Positions 7,426 to 8,478 of a stretch of DNA of 8,478 nt are shown here, piece by piece. The DNA comes from Bacteroidota bacterium (GTDB taxonomy: Bacteria > Bacteroidota > Bacteroidia > Chitinophagales > Chitinophagaceae), in the NCBI GenBank assembly GCA_023386395.1, contig JAEWJV010000294.1, positions 1 to 8,478 of the forward strand, written 5' to 3'. How positions within the stretch are numbered: the stretch's first letter is position 1; each line of letters starts with the position of its first letter. A program made the position numbers and the translations under genes. The notes under the pieces are model-generated. The model searched no databases. It had not been told where the DNA came from and saw nothing but the letters and a program-made list of their open reading frames with translations.

Positions 7426-8289
7426 TTATTCTTTATTATCGTATAAACTTTTGATATCGGTTGCGGAAAGCGCTTCACTATATAACCTGAACTGATCAAT
7501 AGCACCATTAAAATTACCCATCCATGTTTGTCCAATATCATCCGGTGTTTTTCCTAAAGCATACATGCCAGGGCCTCCCACAACAAGGCCGGCGAGTGAA
7601 GAAAAATCCAGCTTGCCGCCATTGTTATTAAATTTTCCAAAACCGTCAGGCAAATTCGTAGGCGCAGCACCGTCAATATAAGGCGTAAGCGTTGAACTTG
7701 CTGAATCAAAAACAAAAGCAAGATGATGCCAGTTGCCATCTAAAACATGCGGCATCCTTTTATCAATATCAGGTGTTTTTGTAAATTCAAACCACTGATC
7801 ATTCAGGTAAAATTTAGCAGCAGCCGAATCTTTTGAACTCGGGTTGCCGGCATCTTCAAATTCCAGGAAAATATCCTGGGCGGTCCAGATATCTTTAGAC
7901 GTTGCAAAGCCGAATGCAAACGTAGTGCCGCTGCCGGCTGCATTAGGCCCGTCTTTTTTAATCCAGAAAGCAATTGTAAAATTGGTTGACGTATTAAAAT
8001 CATTGCCTGAAGGATAAACAATGTGGCCATCTGCATCTGCATTCATTGCCTGACCGGAAACGCCGTCAACATAAGTAACATTAGTGTTTGTGCCAAAATT
8101 TGCTTTTGTACTGTCAACGTTTGTTCCATCTAAAGCTATGAAAAACTTCAGCGGCCCGCCGGGAGGATTGGCATCTTTGGGATAATCGCCCAAAGGCGGC
8201 TGTTCCATTTTCTGGCAGCTATTCATAAATAAGCCAATTGAAAAAAGCAGCGCAATATTTCTTATAATGATTTTCATATTCATAATCAT
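7426..8289 (-). CDS. LamG-domain (concanavalin A-like) lipoprotein, SusE/F-position glycan-binding candidate
   Basis: This is a predicted lipoprotein of 287 residues: signal peptide with lipobox MNSC (Cys25), then a proline/glycine linker (PPLGDYPKDANPPGGPLKFF) and a single LamG/laminin-G-3 jelly-roll domain from about residue 46 to the end. Typical landmarks are FTIAFWIK (104-111), DGNWHHLAFVFDS (184-196), PYIDG (203-207) and the terminal GAIDQFRLYSEALSATDIKSLYDN. LamG domains usually bind carbohydrate or protein and are not catalytic; I see no glycosidase catalytic pair. The gene starts 9 nt after the SusD-like stop codon, the place where SusE/SusF-type surface glycan-binding proteins usually sit, so a surface glycan-binding role is inferred. 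The residues after the lipid cysteine (QKMEQ) loosely resemble a surface-export signal. Three in-frame ATGs (8289, 8283, 8277) could start the protein; all leave the same mature form. A hairpin terminator follows. Confidence 0.87.
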   Translation of the reverse strand: MIMNMKIIIRNIALLFSIGLFMNSCQKMEQPPLGDYPKDANPPGGPLKFFIALDGTNVDSTKANFGTNTNVTYVDGVSGQAMNADADGHIVYPSGNDFNTSTNFTIAFWIKKDGPNAAGSGTTFAFGFATSKDIWTAQDIFLEFEDAGNPSSKDSAAAKFYLNDQWFEFTKTPDIDKRMPHVLDGNWHHLAFVFDSASSTLTPYIDGAAPTNLPDGFGKFNNNGGKLDFSSLAGLVVGGPGMYALGKTPDDIGQTWMGNFNGAIDQFRLYSEALSATDIKSLYDNKE

Positions 8290-8298
8290 TTTAAATAA

Positions 8299-8478
8299 TT
8301 AGTAATTCGGATTTTGAACCAGCGCGCCGCCTGAAAGATCAATAGCAGGCTGGGGAATCGGGTACAAGGCGTTCCTGGGTTGGTAACCTAAAGTGCCCAG
8401 AGCACTTTGTGCATCGCCCCATCTTACAAGGTCATAGAAACGATAGCCCTCCATAGCAAATTCCCACCGGCGCTCATT
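8299..8478 (-). CDS. SusD/RagB-family outer-membrane glycan-binding protein, C-terminal end (5' truncated)
   Basis: Only the last 59 codons and the TAA stop lie in the window. The reverse strand reads ERRWEFAMEGYRFYDLVRWG, then NALYPIPQPAID and finally ALVQNPNY before the stop. This is the standard C-terminus of SusD/RagB proteins: the E-R-R-W-E...G-R-F-Y-D-L-V-R-W-G motif, then Y-P-I-P and Q-N-P-x-Y. SusD proteins are surface lipoproteins that cap a SusC TonB-dependent transporter and help import oligosaccharides. By family convention a susC homologue should lie just beyond the right edge. The gene is followed after 9 nt by the LamG lipoprotein and is very likely cotranscribed with it. The fragment is too short to suggest the glycan. 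Confidence 0.95.
   Translation of the reverse strand, partial: NERRWEFAMEGYRFYDLVRWGDAQSALGTLGYQPRNALYPIPQPAIDLSGGALVQNPNY

Overview
The window looks like a piece of a Bacteroidota chromosome, most likely from the Chitinophagales/Chitinophagaceae. The grounds are a SusD/RagB-type C-terminus, a series of short lipoprotein signal peptides, a Bacteroidota-style long FtsX/MacB permease, moderately AT-rich DNA and the absence of Shine-Dalgarno sequences before the starts. The family-level placement is inference.

Layout: (1) Positions 2-1219, plus strand: the C-terminal half of an ABC-transporter permease, cut by the left edge. (2) Positions 1220-1334: a convergent intergenic region with a perfect 15-bp inverted repeat just after the permease. 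(3) Positions 1335-7359, minus strand: a tight three-gene cluster transcribed right to left. It encodes a seven-haem c-type cytochrome, a 1109-residue FG-GAP/VCBS lipoprotein with a central ASPIC/UnbV domain, and a GH30 glycoside hydrolase lipoprotein. Both gaps between these genes are 8 nt. (4) Positions 7360-7425: an intergenic region with a clear hairpin terminator. (5) Positions 7426-8478, minus strand: a LamG-domain lipoprotein directly downstream of the C-terminal end of a SusD-like protein, which is cut by the right edge.

Reading: the right side is the tail of a SusC/SusD glycan-uptake locus. SusD and the LamG protein would capture glycan at the cell surface, and GH30 would cleave beta-linked glucan or a related glycan. 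The unusual part is the cytochrome and the large propeller protein between the glycan-binding proteins and the hydrolase. This suggests a redox or electron-transfer module attached to a polysaccharide utilisation locus. The pairing of a multihaem cytochrome with an ASPIC/UnbV FG-GAP protein is the best candidate here for an under-described system. The substrate and the electron partner cannot be read from the sequence. A terminator separates the SusD/LamG unit from the cytochrome-led unit, so the two may be regulated differently.

I see no tRNA, rRNA, CRISPR array, insertion sequence or riboswitch.
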